Below are positions 24,088 through 36,500 of a stretch of DNA of 64,000 nt, piece by piece. Made by a program: the position numbers and the translations under genes. Each line of letters starts with the position of its first letter. The first letter of the stretch is position 1. The stretch covers positions 496,001 to 560,000 of the forward strand of contig JAQFWX010000006.1 of NCBI GenBank assembly GCA_027605045.1. The letters run 5' to 3'. Source of the DNA: Phallus indusiatus (taxonomy: Eukaryota; Basidiomycota; Agaricomycetes; Phallales; Phallaceae). The notes beneath the pieces are model-generated. The model had not been told where the DNA came from. It saw nothing but the letters and a program-made list of their open reading frames with translations, and ran no database searches.

Positions 24088-27000
24088 GGTTCGAACGGGA
24101 TCTCCAATATTATATTATAGTTTGTTTATGCAGTCAGATAATGAATGTAATCAAAACTTTCACCACTTAGTAACAGCCTGAGACAATATTACTGTAAGTC
24201 TGTAACTGCGAATCAATGTCACACAAGAAACAAACAAGGAGGAAAACCTAGAGTTTAAATTATGGTACAGATGAAGCTACAGGAAGAGTGGCGAGAATGG
24301 ACGACTCAATGGAGAAAAGGTTTTCGACACATGGTGCGGCCCTTAGGAGATTCATTCGATTCACACACACAGAAAATTAATGGCAATTTGTACCCAAGGC
24401 TTCAAGTATATGCGTGTATTGTATTTATTTCAACCTCAACGTTACTGCTCTGGAGTAAAAATTATGCACATAAACACCAAATTTCACTTGTCACTCGTAA
24501 TTCCGTTCAGGTGCAGAACAGTAACACAACAGAGTAGGTACAATCATCCGGTGACTAATGTTTTGGTACTATAATTCCCCTCCGTTGTTCAGCAGGCCAT
24601 CCCGATGCTAATTGACATACATACTATGAAACAACAAGAAAAGTTCAAGTTCAGTGCAAATGGCTTTAAAGGCATACATCAATAAAGTAACGTCTCAAGA
24701 AAAATTCTAATACGCACGATTGAAATCGTAGCAATGCTCCCTATCAGCTTCTCGGGATCGTTGCTGATAACATTATAATTGCAGTTACATATGTCGTTGC
24801 AGAAACGATGGCAAAAGCGGCCTCGTTACTTGTCCGTCCTGAAATTATTCCACAACAAGCAATGACTTGTTGGACCTGAACTCGCCGCTATGTCATCGAG
24901 ATGGGGGTCATAAGAAACAAGTTACGCGAAAAACAATAGTAAAATAAATTTCAATGATACATATACCGTCAAAATATATCGAACTCAATGCTAGGATGTG
25001 CAAGTCAAATATAACTTGAATTTTTGCCTGTTCGCAGAGAGACTATCACGAAAAAGACGCTGATTTTTTAGGCACATATTGTCATCGATCCAATTTACAT
25101 CTTAAAAGAAAAAATCGGCACTCGGGAGAAGCCGAGTATCTGGGTGCACCGGCGCTAACGCATGCCAGCTAGTTGGCTGGGACGAAAACGTATCCGCAAA
25201 CTTGTAGCTTGATCCTCTAAGCTCTAATGCCTAGCACTGACAAACGATATCCAAGAACACCTCAGCGGATAGAGTAAAAAGATTGTTCCCGTAAGGGCGA
25301 AATCGTAAACATAACGACTTTTCAATTTCTAGTCATTGATATTTTAACTCTATCATTAGACAAAACGCCGGACCACTTAGACTTACAGCGGGATATTCGG
25401 ACGGATCGTATTAAGATTGCAGAACCCTTGGACGAACCAATGATTTGAGCGGCTCGAAAAATAAGCGTTTGGCATGGAAAATGTAGAACCGAGTTGGATT
25501 GATGAAGACTGGCGTAGGACTGACGTGCGTTCATATTTTCTTCTTTGAGACAGTCATCTTATACGATTAGCAGGTTAAGACTGAAAGGATGGTGGGAAGC
25601 CCACATACCGAGTGTGAATCATGAAACCATGAATCATACTTTGAGATGATGAAGTCTTCTGATGCCCATCGTTCAACCAGTGAGAGAATTGCTTCTTTTA
25701 CATGAAGGAAGATCAGTGTTACTGATTAAATGAAACCCTTCCCGTTGATGCAGTATAAGCTGAGAGGTTCCGGGCGAAAATTAAGCAGCTGCGGGGTGAA
25801 CTGATGTTGGGTGAAGAGAGAAGACGCGTTGGTGGATGGTAGTTTTCGTTTTTTCTCTTGTGTTGAAAACGTCTTTATTCAAACATTCTTCTCAATAGAA
25901 CAGCTCTCCGGCTCTGCATGAACTGAAATTTAGAATGTAAAGGAAGAACGAATACTCAAAGAACTTGCTCTTGCTGTGTTGAAACGGAACCCGCTGTGCG
26001 TATTCATTTAGGATCGTACTATGTCTATATCGTGCATTGAAGTATAACATGCTAAAGTTTTGCTGCAGGTCAATCTCCATTGATATCGTGTGATTTAGGG
26101 CAACATTCGCAAGACAGTGGCCAGAGAAACCGCCTGTAAGTTCGAAATAAGTAATAATGAAGATATCACCAACATTGATACATTTTGGCTTGTAGTTGAA
26201 GCATGAAATGCTAAGAGCAGCTTCTTCAAAAAGTGAACATAAACCCTTCTTTGTGTTGCATAGTAATGGAGGAGGCGGATCTGCAGCAAACAAGCAAACA
26301 CGTCTGGGAAATTACAGGGCATTACGATCAAAATACGAACGCGCAAGGTGCGCAGTCTCAGGGCCACAATATCCCAGTCAGAATCAATACCGTCGTCGTC
26401 ATCTGGGCTTTAACCAAGGAAAGAGGCGAATACTCATTTGTCAAGTCTGCGGTCGAGACCGGTGTCTAATCCAAAACATGGACATAGACCTGGGCATGGC
26501 GGCATGTTGTATCACCGTTTTTCTTGAAATGCTTTGACTATCAGAAGAATAACATGTCTTGACTCTAATAGGCGCGGAGGAAAAGCTCGCGAGAGTTTCA
26601 GACCTTGGCCTAATGCCGGCAGCTCTAGTCAAGAAAGAACGTTATCAGAGTCACGTTGCTGTCTTCGCATGCTGAAAGCAATGGTGATGAGAAAGAGGTT
26701 GCGTAATATTAGCGAAAGGGTGACATTGTATTTTACGCTCGCGCAATCGCTCGTGGCTCTTTCCAATCATGATTATCTTTTTGTTTGGTGTAAGCCCCAG
26801 ATATACATATGCATAAATAAGTATGATCTTTAGTCCTTGATATGAAAGCCGGGGTCTCAGATAAGATAAGGCAGTATAAGAGGTCAAAGTAGGTTCGACT
26901 TAACATCGCTCAGCTCTTGCTATAAGAGGTGTAAAGTTGGGCTGTCTAGTTCCAGGCGGCGGTTCTGTACGCACTGGGTAGCTTGCCCTATTGAAAGAGC

Positions 27001-28320
27001 GCGGGACCACATCCTTTTGAAATGTTCTTCGTCAGGCCATGATGACAAGATACGCGGCCAACGAATGAGAGAGAAAAGAAAGGTGTAAATGTGAATCGGA
27101 CGGTGACACGGTCGGTCATAGAGAGCATGAGATCACCGTTCCGTCACCGTTCCACTTTAATACGCAGAGAGAGTTGGGAAGGCGTAGGACCGAGTAATGA
27201 CAGCGTCACGATGTACGCAAAAACAAGCGTAAGGCGCGCAGATTACCAGTACTAGTAACGTTAGTGGAAGTCGTCCATGGAAGAGTATCAGGTAGAAAGT
27301 ACGACTGCTGCGGTGCAATCTGACTATTGACAAGCAGACCGTAAGTTGTGCTGGGATGGGTCTTGGTTATCATGTTTAACTGTGTCCAGACGGCTGCCGC
27401 GTTGTTAGGCTCCAAGAAGCAACCTCTAGCAAATCCGGCCAAAGGCTAACGTGTGCCAGCGTTGACACCTGTCGACGTCTAGGCCAAACTAATCAATGTC
27501 GAAATGAAAACGAGGGTGTTTTGCGCCTCAGAGGCGCAGGCCTTTAAGTTATAAGGACGACGACCACTGGCAGTGCATGATTATCTAGATACCCTGTCTT
27601 CTTTTCAATAATAGCCCACGCTACACTGACTTCATAGAATCCCGGGGATAGTAGGCGCAGAGTCAGAGCAGGGTGATAGCATCAATGTGAAAAAGTCCGT
27701 TCCTCGAACTGTATGTCACGAAATGTAGGAGCACGGATAATGCAGCCGTTCAGAATACCAATATCAACTAATAACGTCTCCACCAGGCGTCATTGATAAG
27801 TCTCCACATGTTATATTTAAACAGAGCGATATTATCTAACGGGCGGCGAAGAAGAGGTCGAATTCGATGTAAGACAGAACGGAGATGAAAAGTGCTAGGG
27901 AGAGTTTGAAAGCATGTATTCTTCACTGCAATGACGTACGATGTCTGTATAAGAATGAGAATGAGCCTTTTCGATAATGGACACCGGTGTAATTCGGAAG
28001 ACGCGACCAGATGGGCGTCTGAGATTCGAAACTGTCCTAGTCCAGCTCTCAGAAGCTAGTACGAATCTCAAAACTCTCCGAATTCACAGACGAATTCACC
28101 AGCAGTTATACCGGATAATCACTTGCGAAATTGGAGATGAACCATAAGACATATATTACCGCATGCTGTGCCAGTTGTGAGTTCTGAGCTCTATACGCCC
28201 CCAATGATAACAATATGTTTTTGCGCAAAGCTTGATGTAACCGGAACAATCGAGTTCATTATTATTATCATTAAGCTATTCAACACGTCCTATGACAGCT
28301 ACGTAGAAAATAATTCGGCA
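24088..28320. other. Spacer 3: no gene recognised; degenerate in its second half
   Basis: About 4.2 kb lie between NLR3 and the first F-box gene. Open frames at 24262-24537 (+), 25892-26293 (-) and 26196-26537 (+) overlap one another or show no recognisable motif, and I do not call them genes. The stretch at about 26950-27900 resembles 6950-7800, including the sequence around the word ACCGAGTAATGACAGCGT, so it is another decayed copy of the spacer unit. The last 160 bp (28160-28320) match 42200-42325 downstream of the second F-box gene. Confidence 0.45.
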
Positions 28321-29990
28321 TCAGTCGTAGGATCCCAAAAAAAATCGTGGCTGTAATTCATCAGGACCATCCGTCGAACGAACAGCATACCATCCTTCAG
28401 GACCCCAAAACCAACGATGAAAGCTGAGAATTTGTATGTCTTCTACGGTTGGATGGCCTCGCCATTCGGGGTTGTAAGCCAATCCAATCGGGCAATAAGC
28501 AGTCGGCCGGGCAAAATCACCGTATCCTTTTCCAGAGGCAACCACCCGGCAGCTTCTCAAGTACTTGAAGGAAGGCAGAGCAGATAGTACTGCTTCGGAT
28601 AACGCCTAGTATGACTAGAAAGAACCGATATACACCACGAGAAGAGAATTAAAAAAGCGAACCTGGTATTCACTGGGATATTCCTCCGTCTTTATAGTTG
28701 TGAGAGTAGTTGCATTAGGAAACACATGAGCTAAATGAGGAAGTTCTTCTTCTGGGCTGTTTAGTGCACCGCTATAGGTTATGTGCTTTATATCTGGTGA
28801 AACAACCGTGTAATCATTTTGTAATTTACTCCATTTTCTCCATTTCAAAGTGTAAATATAGAGCTTTCCGGGAATAAGCCCAGGGACAATTTATTGGCGA
28901 TATGCGAAGATGCTGACAATGCTAGATTATGAACCGTGGTATGGGAACGGATGGAAGGTGTTTCAATGTCAACGTTGCCACCTACGCATAATTCACGTAG
29001 ATTAGGCGTCAACCTTAGGAAACTGTGAATACATTCAAAGATTTCCTGATTGTCCGGAGCCATATAATCGCGATTGAACGTTATTGAGAGTTTTTGCAGA
29101 CGAGTAAGAGTTGTCGGTAATCCCTTATCAACGCAGAGCCGACAGAGTATACTCGAGGAGAGAGACAAAACTGTGAGTTGACCTATTATGGAGATGAGAA
29201 GTTCCACGATTTCGCTTTCTGGTCCGTACGCATATCGGGTATCAACTTCAAAAACACGTAATGAAGGGGTAACGACGGCCACTTTAAACGTTGAGGTAGA
29301 AGGTATTATACGGTGGTCATAAATATTGAGAGACCGAAGGCTGGGTATGCAGAGTATGCGGAATGTGAATTCCGGAGTAAATGAACCATCGTGAATTTGG
29401 AGACGAAGAAGTCCTGGGAGATTAAAAATAAAGGCCACAAGTTCTCGAGATGCAATGTTCCTTAATTCGACGAACTCGCGGCGAGCGTCACTATAATCAG
29501 CAAAGTCGTTGTCGTTTGTGAAGTTGATATCTGAATCGGCGGGGTCGTCCGGCATGTCATCGCCACAAAAAATCCACCAATCAATTAGAATCAGTTTACG
29601 CACATAGTTGAGTACATAAGGTCGGGTATTGATGTATTGAATCCATTGAATGAGTTCCCTCAAATATTCGCACGGTGCGAATCTGGTGTACTTGTTCCAC
29701 TTGAAACTGGACAGAAGTATTGTGCCAAATAGGAATGGTGAGGCAACGCCGCGCATTAGTTTGTTAACCGATGCCAGAGACAGTATGTTGTCGCGATTTT
29801 CCACCAATTGGAAGACATGCAGCCAAATTTCAGCCGGAAGACTGGGAAGGTGTTTTGGACTATCCTTTCCTCCTTGTTGTGGCATCTAAGAAGGCATGAG
29901 GCGCGTTATGGCGCGTTATGTCACAATCGTGTGATTCGCGTCGTGTTGGACACTAGATTCTTTCGTAGTCTTAAGTCGGCAAGGACGTTC
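28160..29990 (-). repeat. Segmental duplicate C (F-box unit), matches about 42200-43990
   Basis: The F-box genes and about 150 bp of 3' flank are paralogous. The resemblance weakens upstream, into the decayed spacer unit (for example the word TTACAACATC near 30194 and 44187). Confidence 0.7.
28321..29885 (-). pseudogene. F-box protein 1, frameshifted paralogue of F-box 2
   Basis: This minus-strand gene begins with ATG at 29885. Inferred exons are 28663-29885 and 28321-28605. The N-terminus has an F-box motif (LPSLPAEIWLHVF through SVNKLMRGVASPFLF, residues about 14-50). A leucine-rich region that may form irregular LRR-like repeats follows, then a C-terminal block with FHRWFWGPEGWYAV. F-box proteins recruit substrates to SCF ubiquitin ligases through Skp1; this role is family knowledge, and the substrate is unknown. 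Compared with F-box 2, one base is missing near 28886-28893 (CAGGGACAATTT against CAGGGACCATTTT). The frame shifts and stops 18 codons later, although the downstream frame and intron are well conserved. It is either a young pseudogene or a sequence error. Confidence 0.75.
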
Positions 29991-32194
29991 AATGCCACTT
30001 ATGCTCATTCAATAATGTTTCTAATCTGCGCATGCTCAGATCGTTTTCTTAGCTCGGTGCTCGTCCGATCTTAGGGTGTCGTTACACTGCCAGTGAGTCA
30101 CTGGAGTAGGTACAGTGACTCGCTGACTGTAGCGCAAGTAATGAGAACGAGATCCATGTTGGTATCGATACAAAGAGATTGTTTTTCAAAGTTACAACAT
30201 CGGCCTCCGAAAAAAGTGAAAGCATACGGCCTTGTCCAAGCGTACTGGCCAAATGCCATCCTCATCATCAGGTACCATTACTCCATCATGAAAAGTCGCC
30301 GCCGACAGAGTCTTAATCAAACCTACGCTAACCGATTGACAGCACATGGCAATAGTTCAAACTGATGTCTCATGGTATAGTCGTCCGTCGTGGGTCCGAA
30401 AGCTAAAGCTGAAGCGCCGAGCTATGCGTAATGTACGGATGTCTTGCTATACAGCGACAGAGAAACATCCTTAATCAAGTCAAACATACATAAGCATTTG
30501 CAAGGCGAATAAGTGAAAAACAAAAAACAAACTTACTGTGCTTGGATAGGTAACTAGCTCAAAAACGAGGATGGCCGGAATCAGCAAAGTATATCCGACG
30601 CTCTTTTATAACGTGGTTGGAGATGATTTGGACTCTTGTGGAAGCTTGAGTAAAACTTACGATAGAGCCTAAGATTATTTATGGCCGAAAAAGCCCAAAA
30701 CGCATTAGCGATAGGCGGCGGGGACAGTACGGTACAGCGCACCCGCCTCAAGTAGTATCAGTATAAGTGTTTGTTGGCTGCGGCAAATGAACGAAAAGAA
30801 TCTTGAAGCTTGAATACATTGTCTGGACCTGGTATCGTGTCGTACGCATGAGGAAAGCCTTAAACCTTTTCTTGAGCGGTATAGACAGCAGGCGTGTCAA
30901 GTGTACGTACCCAGAATGTAGAGTACTAATGTATTGGGATAACGTCAGAATCATAAAAATCGAAAAGCGTTGCATGTTTCTGGAGGCTTGAGGATTTTCT
31001 CCGTAGATACGGGTAATCCATATTGTCCCAGCGTAGTTTTTGAGGCAACAGGGACGATGTAAGACCCGACTTGTTCATTCCAAATCCGCATTACACCGAC
31101 TGCATGAGATAGGCATACCAACTGTAAGGCAAACGGTCGGGATGGAGACGGCGGAATACACGAGAGTTGATGACAATCTGACAAGGAAAAGCGTCAGTTT
31201 CTCGAACTATTTGTTGTGAAAGGTAGAGTCTTTGGTTGACAAAGATGCCGACAACGTCGTCGCCGGGTAACGTCAATAAGTCGCAAGCTTAAGAAGGGTT
31301 CGGATTGCATAGAGGCAGAACGGTGATGAGAAGTGAGAAGAAAAGCAGCTTAGTTAGCTTAGTGCTTGTGTCGGTCCGGTTACATTGAGATGGTATACAT
31401 TAGTTCGGTTTCGCTGCATAGACGAAGCTATCCTCGTAACACAACTAAAGGAGTCTTGGGCCCACAAATGCTGGACAACGCAGAATAAGGATGTGAAATG
31501 TCCCAAGTTGCATTCGGTAGGTTTGAATGATCCCTTCCAAATAAAGCAGACCAATCCTGGAAGGAAATTAATAGGAATGGCGGCATGGCGTTATCGAAAG
31601 CGCGAATGTATGTCATCCTAGCTGAGTTAATTAGCAATCGGAATACGTTCTGAGGTGATTTGTACATATACGTACAAGCATGCTTTTATACAGCATCACG
31701 AAGAGGTCGATATAATACTTAAGTAAAGTTGATGCCACATACTATTGTGACTAAACCCGTCGCATTCGAATCAACAAAGAAACAAAAAAGGCAGTCCTGC
31801 CAATCAACGTTGTTGAGATGAGAGCTCAACAACACCTCAAGATCAATAGAGATCCACATGGTAGTGATTATCCTTTCGATGCATTTCGAAGTTAGTGTAT
31901 CCGTTTGACGTTTGGCCCTTACGGTAACACGAAATTCCGGGCTGTTGTGAAGAGTTTTCATTAAAGTCCGAAGTGGTTTGGTGATTGTGACGAATTGTGA
32001 TGACTAATGGCTTGCGGATCACTTGGCGAACGGAACCTTTTCCTTTAGCACTGCCATCATCAAATATAGAAAATTTTCTGTTGGCTCTTTTGATCAAAGA
32101 AAATGAAGTGAGAATAAATGCTCGCACCTCTTTATTTCGAACCCATTGTGTGTTAACCTGCACGAAACGCCACTGTAAGTAATGTCCTGATTGT

Positions 32195-32535
32195 TTGGCC
32201 GGTGTATACATATTCACTACAGTCTCATCAGGCTTGATGGACAAAGTTAATCCGTGGACTCGGAAGTGTTCCGCTTGTGGTTGGGCTGGCCATCGACGCA
32301 AACCTGCTACATCCAAGGACCTGGAAATACATCAGAAGGATTGCAAATTACTTCAACAAGAAAATCATGAGTTGCGTCATCCACGCGAGGACGTAGCCGA
32401 AAGTCGTTCAGATCACAAGCGTCGTCGTCTGAATGCGAATTCGGATGACCATGAAACTGACCATACGTCAGCAACTCCGAATCTAGATTGCGATGTTTCA
32501 GCGGAACCTGTGAGTGTTTCCATCTCATATCATGT
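32195..32535 (+). pseudogene. Second copy of the Cys/His-rich hypothetical fragment
   Basis: This is nearly identical to 17305-17640, with the same CSACGWAGH and EIHQKDC spacing and basic tail. A solo LTR inserted at 32539 separates it from the sequence that follows in the other copy. No family is recognised. A remnant of a mobile or DNA-binding protein is possible. Confidence 0.25.
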
Positions 32536-32538
32536 CAT

Positions 32539-32935
32539 TGTTAGGGCTACTCAGCTCACACTAGAGGGAGGGGATCCTAAGCAAAATATATTGAGAGAAC
32601 TATACTACTCACCTAGAGGGAGGGGATCCTAAGAGAACAAGCTTAGGGACCCTCACTCTAGGGACAGCGACTATATACATGAAAAACGATAACGCGGCGT
32701 GCGGCCCTGACACAGCTAAGTGCTAGGCGCCCGAACCGAGCCTAAGCGACATGATGTCACGGGCATCACGCCGGGTACGAGCGCGCGACGCGCGCGAGTA
32801 GAGAATGCGAAATAGAGACTGAACAAGGGAACGGAAGATAAAAGTAAAATACGGAAATAGTAAATGGAATGGAAATGAAGTGATGCCGATGATAATAAAT
32901 AGAAAAATGAGAGACGGTGGTAGCGTACCCTGACA
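32539..32935 (+). mobile_element. Solo LTR A upstream of NLR4, target duplication GTCAT
   Basis: This 397-bp insertion starts TGTTAGGGC and ends CCCTGACA, inverted-repeat TG...CA ends. It is flanked by GTCAT at 32534-32538 and 32936-32940. It is absent from the matching place upstream of NLR3 (about 17650). Inside are two copies of CTAGAGGGAGGGGATCCTAAG and the block GAGAACAAGCTTAGG shared with LTR B. It has no coding capacity. Confidence 0.88.
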
Positions 32936-33056
32936 GTCATTAGACAATCTGACGCATATATACAAACTGTTATGATGAAACCAGAGTGATATTGATATGG
33001 GGGATAACACGCACAATGAGACGAATGGGCTAGTCTCGCAGCCGGTAGATGATCTC

Positions 33057-33408
33057 TGTTAGGGCGACTCAGGGCACACACCTAGAGGAGGGAAAACCTA
33101 AGATCTATTGAGGGGCAGCGACTAACTACTCACCTAGAGGAGGGAAAACCTAAGAGAACAAGCTTAGGTATCCCCCTCTAGGGAAAACGCATATAAGTAC
33201 AGGATACGAAGCGCTCGACTGATCCCCATGGGATCCGAGGAGATACAGACAGAAATCGAGGAAAATCGAAGAGATCGAAAAATCGAGAAAATGATGGAAC
33301 TAATGGAAACGGCAAAGTACGGGAAATGGAGGAAATCGTAACACGAAATGAAACCGAAAGAAATCGAAGAAATCGAATAATCGGAAAAGGCGCTAGCGTA
33401 TCGTGACA
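33057..33408 (+). mobile_element. Solo LTR B, related to LTR A, target duplication ATCTC
   Basis: This 352-bp insertion starts TGTTAGGGCGACTCAGG and ends TCGTGACA. It is flanked by ATCTC at 33052-33056 and 33409-33413. It is missing at the NLR3 counterpart (about 17752). It shares its start, the CACCTAGAGGAGGG repeats and AAGAGAACAAGCTTAGG with LTR A, but most of the rest differs, including a purine-rich interior. It therefore belongs to the same or a sister family. It lies 109 bp upstream of the NLR4 start codon. Confidence 0.88.
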
Positions 33409-33516
33409 ATCTCGTATGTTCTCCCACTTTTTGATATACAGATTGTACTCAGAAATTTTATACAGAATTTTATTCTGGATGGTCAGAGCAGCGATCTTCT
33501 CCCAAACACGACTGCT

Positions 33517-36500
33517 ATGGTAGCTTCGACGGACGGTATAAAATTATCTGGTAACATCAGGTTTTTCGTTTGAAGTCTCGGCTCATATCTCATTCGGGAC
33601 ATTTATACATTAAAGATCTCTGTTTGCTCAATCCTCCGTCAAAAACTAAATTCAAAATACTGATTAAATGCGGCGAGAGGGAGGATGAGACCCCGGAAAG
33701 TACAGTTAGAACAGGGGATCATGGTGACAACCGCGTGATCTGGAACGAGCCTCTCGTATTGTATGTAAAATATCACAGCATTTTCAATTTTAGTTTACAT
33801 CGATTTACTAGCCCTGGTGATATTACGGACAACCCCCTCTTGAATTTTACCATCCGCAAGAAACAATCCCCAAGAAATATTACAATTGGCTCGCGCGAAT
33901 GTCGATCCGCCGACCTTTTCGAGTTGCAGGGCAGTTCTGGTTAGTGATATTGTGATCAGTGTTGTTAGCCTAGTGTTTATACGATTGTAGGCTCGTGCAA
34001 ACTTGACGTCGGAGAATGTCAATTAACATTCAGCATCGAAAGAATATCTGGGCTTGACATTGTTTCGAGAGTGGTAAAACGAGCATCAGCAAGGTTACTA
34101 CCAGCTCGAGAAGCCCCAGCCGAGGCCGTCGATCCTGTGACGCAGGTCTACAATGTCAACGAGAAGACTTGGACATCGTTTATCGACACATTTCAAGTTT
34201 TTATGAAGGTGATGGATGGTGTGTCTGAGGTATCTCTGTTAGCAGTGCACATATCTTTACCTTTTTCTAAAACATTTTTTAAGATAAACCCATATGTGAA
34301 GGTAGCATGGAGTGTTTTATCTATTATTCCAAAGGTGAAAGAGCCCGCTTTTTCTCTTGGACATGACGAACTAAATACACAGTTTTAATTTGTAAGACTA
34401 TACTCGGAAAGAAAAACCGTGATGACAAAGTCAAGCAATTATGTGAAAAACTAAAAGACATTTATGAATACATTACGAATGCGGAACGGCTTCACGGGCT
34501 TTTTGCAATAACCCAGCCGACAACCTCGTGGTCTACAATACTCTGCATGGTTGTTCGGCAAACCATTGAATGCGCGTATTTTATTCGAGCGTACAGTATG
34601 GAAAACACAGGTTCAGTGTTTTGCTCACACTCATTTCATGGTAACAGTCATGTCTGATATTCATGCTCTAGTCAAGAACGTAATAAAAGGGATCAGCGGG
34701 AGTGTCGATGACAAAATACAAAGTTTTTGTGACAAAATTGACCACTTTATGAAGGTTATGACGGACTCGGTCAATCTGGAAGAAAGTGTTGTAACTCTTC
34801 GCGTATCTGAAAAGGTTATGGAACTGAGTACGTTAACTATTGTCAAGGGCTGTGTGCCATTGTTACTCATTGATGATTTTTTTACAAGATGAATTCACAC
34901 TGCTCGGAGAGATGCCCTACGATTCTGACGCTGGGTTTTACCCTAAGAAACGATGTTTACCTGGCACTCGTCAAACGTTGATCAATGACATATTAGAATG
35001 GGTCAGCAGTGACACATTACCTCAGATTCTTGTCCTGAGTGGTCAAGCGGGAACAGGAAAGTCAGCAGTAGCACATACCATCGCTGGGATATTCCGAGAA
35101 CAAAATCGGCTCGGATCTATGTTCTGTTTCAACAGAAGCTACGCGGAACGACCCAATTATATTTTCAGTACCATATCCCGCGACTTAGCCGATGGCGACA
35201 CGCTATGGAGAAAAGAATTAGTGAATGTTATCAACATGTCTGCAGTTCGGAAGAAGAAGGATGCCGAAACGCAATTCGAAGAACTCATTATCAAGCCTTC
35301 AAAAAACGTGACAACCGTTGGATCTGTAGTTATCGTTGTAGACGCGTTGGATGAAAGCGGAGAACGTCATGAACGCAAGGAAATTTTGGGATTACTCTTC
35401 GATAGATGGTCCGAGCTTCCGAAGAATTATCGTATAATTGTCACCACCCGTCCGGAACAAGACATTGAACTTCACTTCCAAAATCCTAACGTTCTATGTA
35501 AACGGATGGGAGATATTGATGTAGAAGAAACGCTCCACGACATTCAAGCCTATGTCTCGAATATTCTCACCCCAATATCGCCGATTTTAGACAAGATAAA
35601 CGGAGATTGGCGCGGTGTACTAGCCAAGCGCGCCGAAGGTCTTTTTCAATGGGCACAAACGGCTTGCCAATTCATTGATCCCACCGTTACGCGCGCACAA
35701 CTCGTGAAAAAAAACTGGGAGACCTGCGTTTCAAGCTCATCCTTGTCACTCTTTGAATTATATCGCTCTATCATATCTAGACAGTCGGAATTCAAATATC
35801 CTGACTTCATCCACGATTTCAAGACAATCGTGGGTGCGATTGTAACTGCGCGGGAACCTCTCTCGATCAATGCGCTGCAAAATATCTTTGACAGTATCGA
35901 AGATATTGGTTCAATACTCACACCGTTTGGTTCTTTCTTCGTCGGCCTCCATGACATTTTTACTCCATTGCGACCTGTTCACACTTCCTTATTCGATTTT
36001 TTCATTTCCAAAAAAATCGCTGAAGAAATCAATGAATACTACATCGACACCTCAAACCAAGATCGGATGACTCTGGGCTGTCTCAAACTGATGAATCAAA
36101 TGCTCTGCTTCAATATATGTAACCTGGAGACATCACACCTGCGGAACCGCACGTTACCCGATTTCCATTCACGGGTCGAGAAAGCCATTCCGTTGCATTT
36201 GTCATATTCATGTCGTTTTTGGGGCTTTCATCTCCAATCATCACTACATAGCGAGGAACTTGTTCGCAAGATCCGGGAATTGATGGACAACAAACTGCTA
36301 TATTATTTTGAGGCGCTAAGTTTGTTAAATGCCGTTGATCAAGGCTGCGTAACGATGCGAGATATAATGAATTGGTGCAAAGTGAGTATTTTTTTTATTT
36401 ATCGCGTATTCAATGGCTGAACGAGATGGTAGGATGGAGACGGAACTTTAGCTGCAGATGCTATGGATACATGGGAGTTTGGGTTTGATTTTGGAGACAC

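Larger units (their letters stand above)
29886..33516. other. Spacer 4: duplicate of spacer 2 plus two LTR insertions
   Basis: Positions about 30150-32530 and the pieces around the two LTRs align with about 15100-17870. The duplicated DNA therefore extends to the start codons of NLR3 and NLR4 and includes their putative promoters (shared word GGTCAGAGCAGCGATCTTCT at 17836 and 33481). A 157-codon minus-strand frame at 31843-32316 overlaps the Cys/His-rich plus-strand frame. Its counterpart upstream of NLR3 is frameshifted near 17190. No other gene is supported. Confidence 0.5.

Noticed and set aside
25120..25320. Possible tRNA-like sequence around GGCGCTAACGCATGCC
   Set aside because: I could not fold a cloverleaf with correct D, anticodon and T arms.
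32195..32632. 145-codon hypothetical gene including its C-terminal part
   Set aside because: The last third lies inside solo LTR A, so only the part before 32539 is shared with the other copy.
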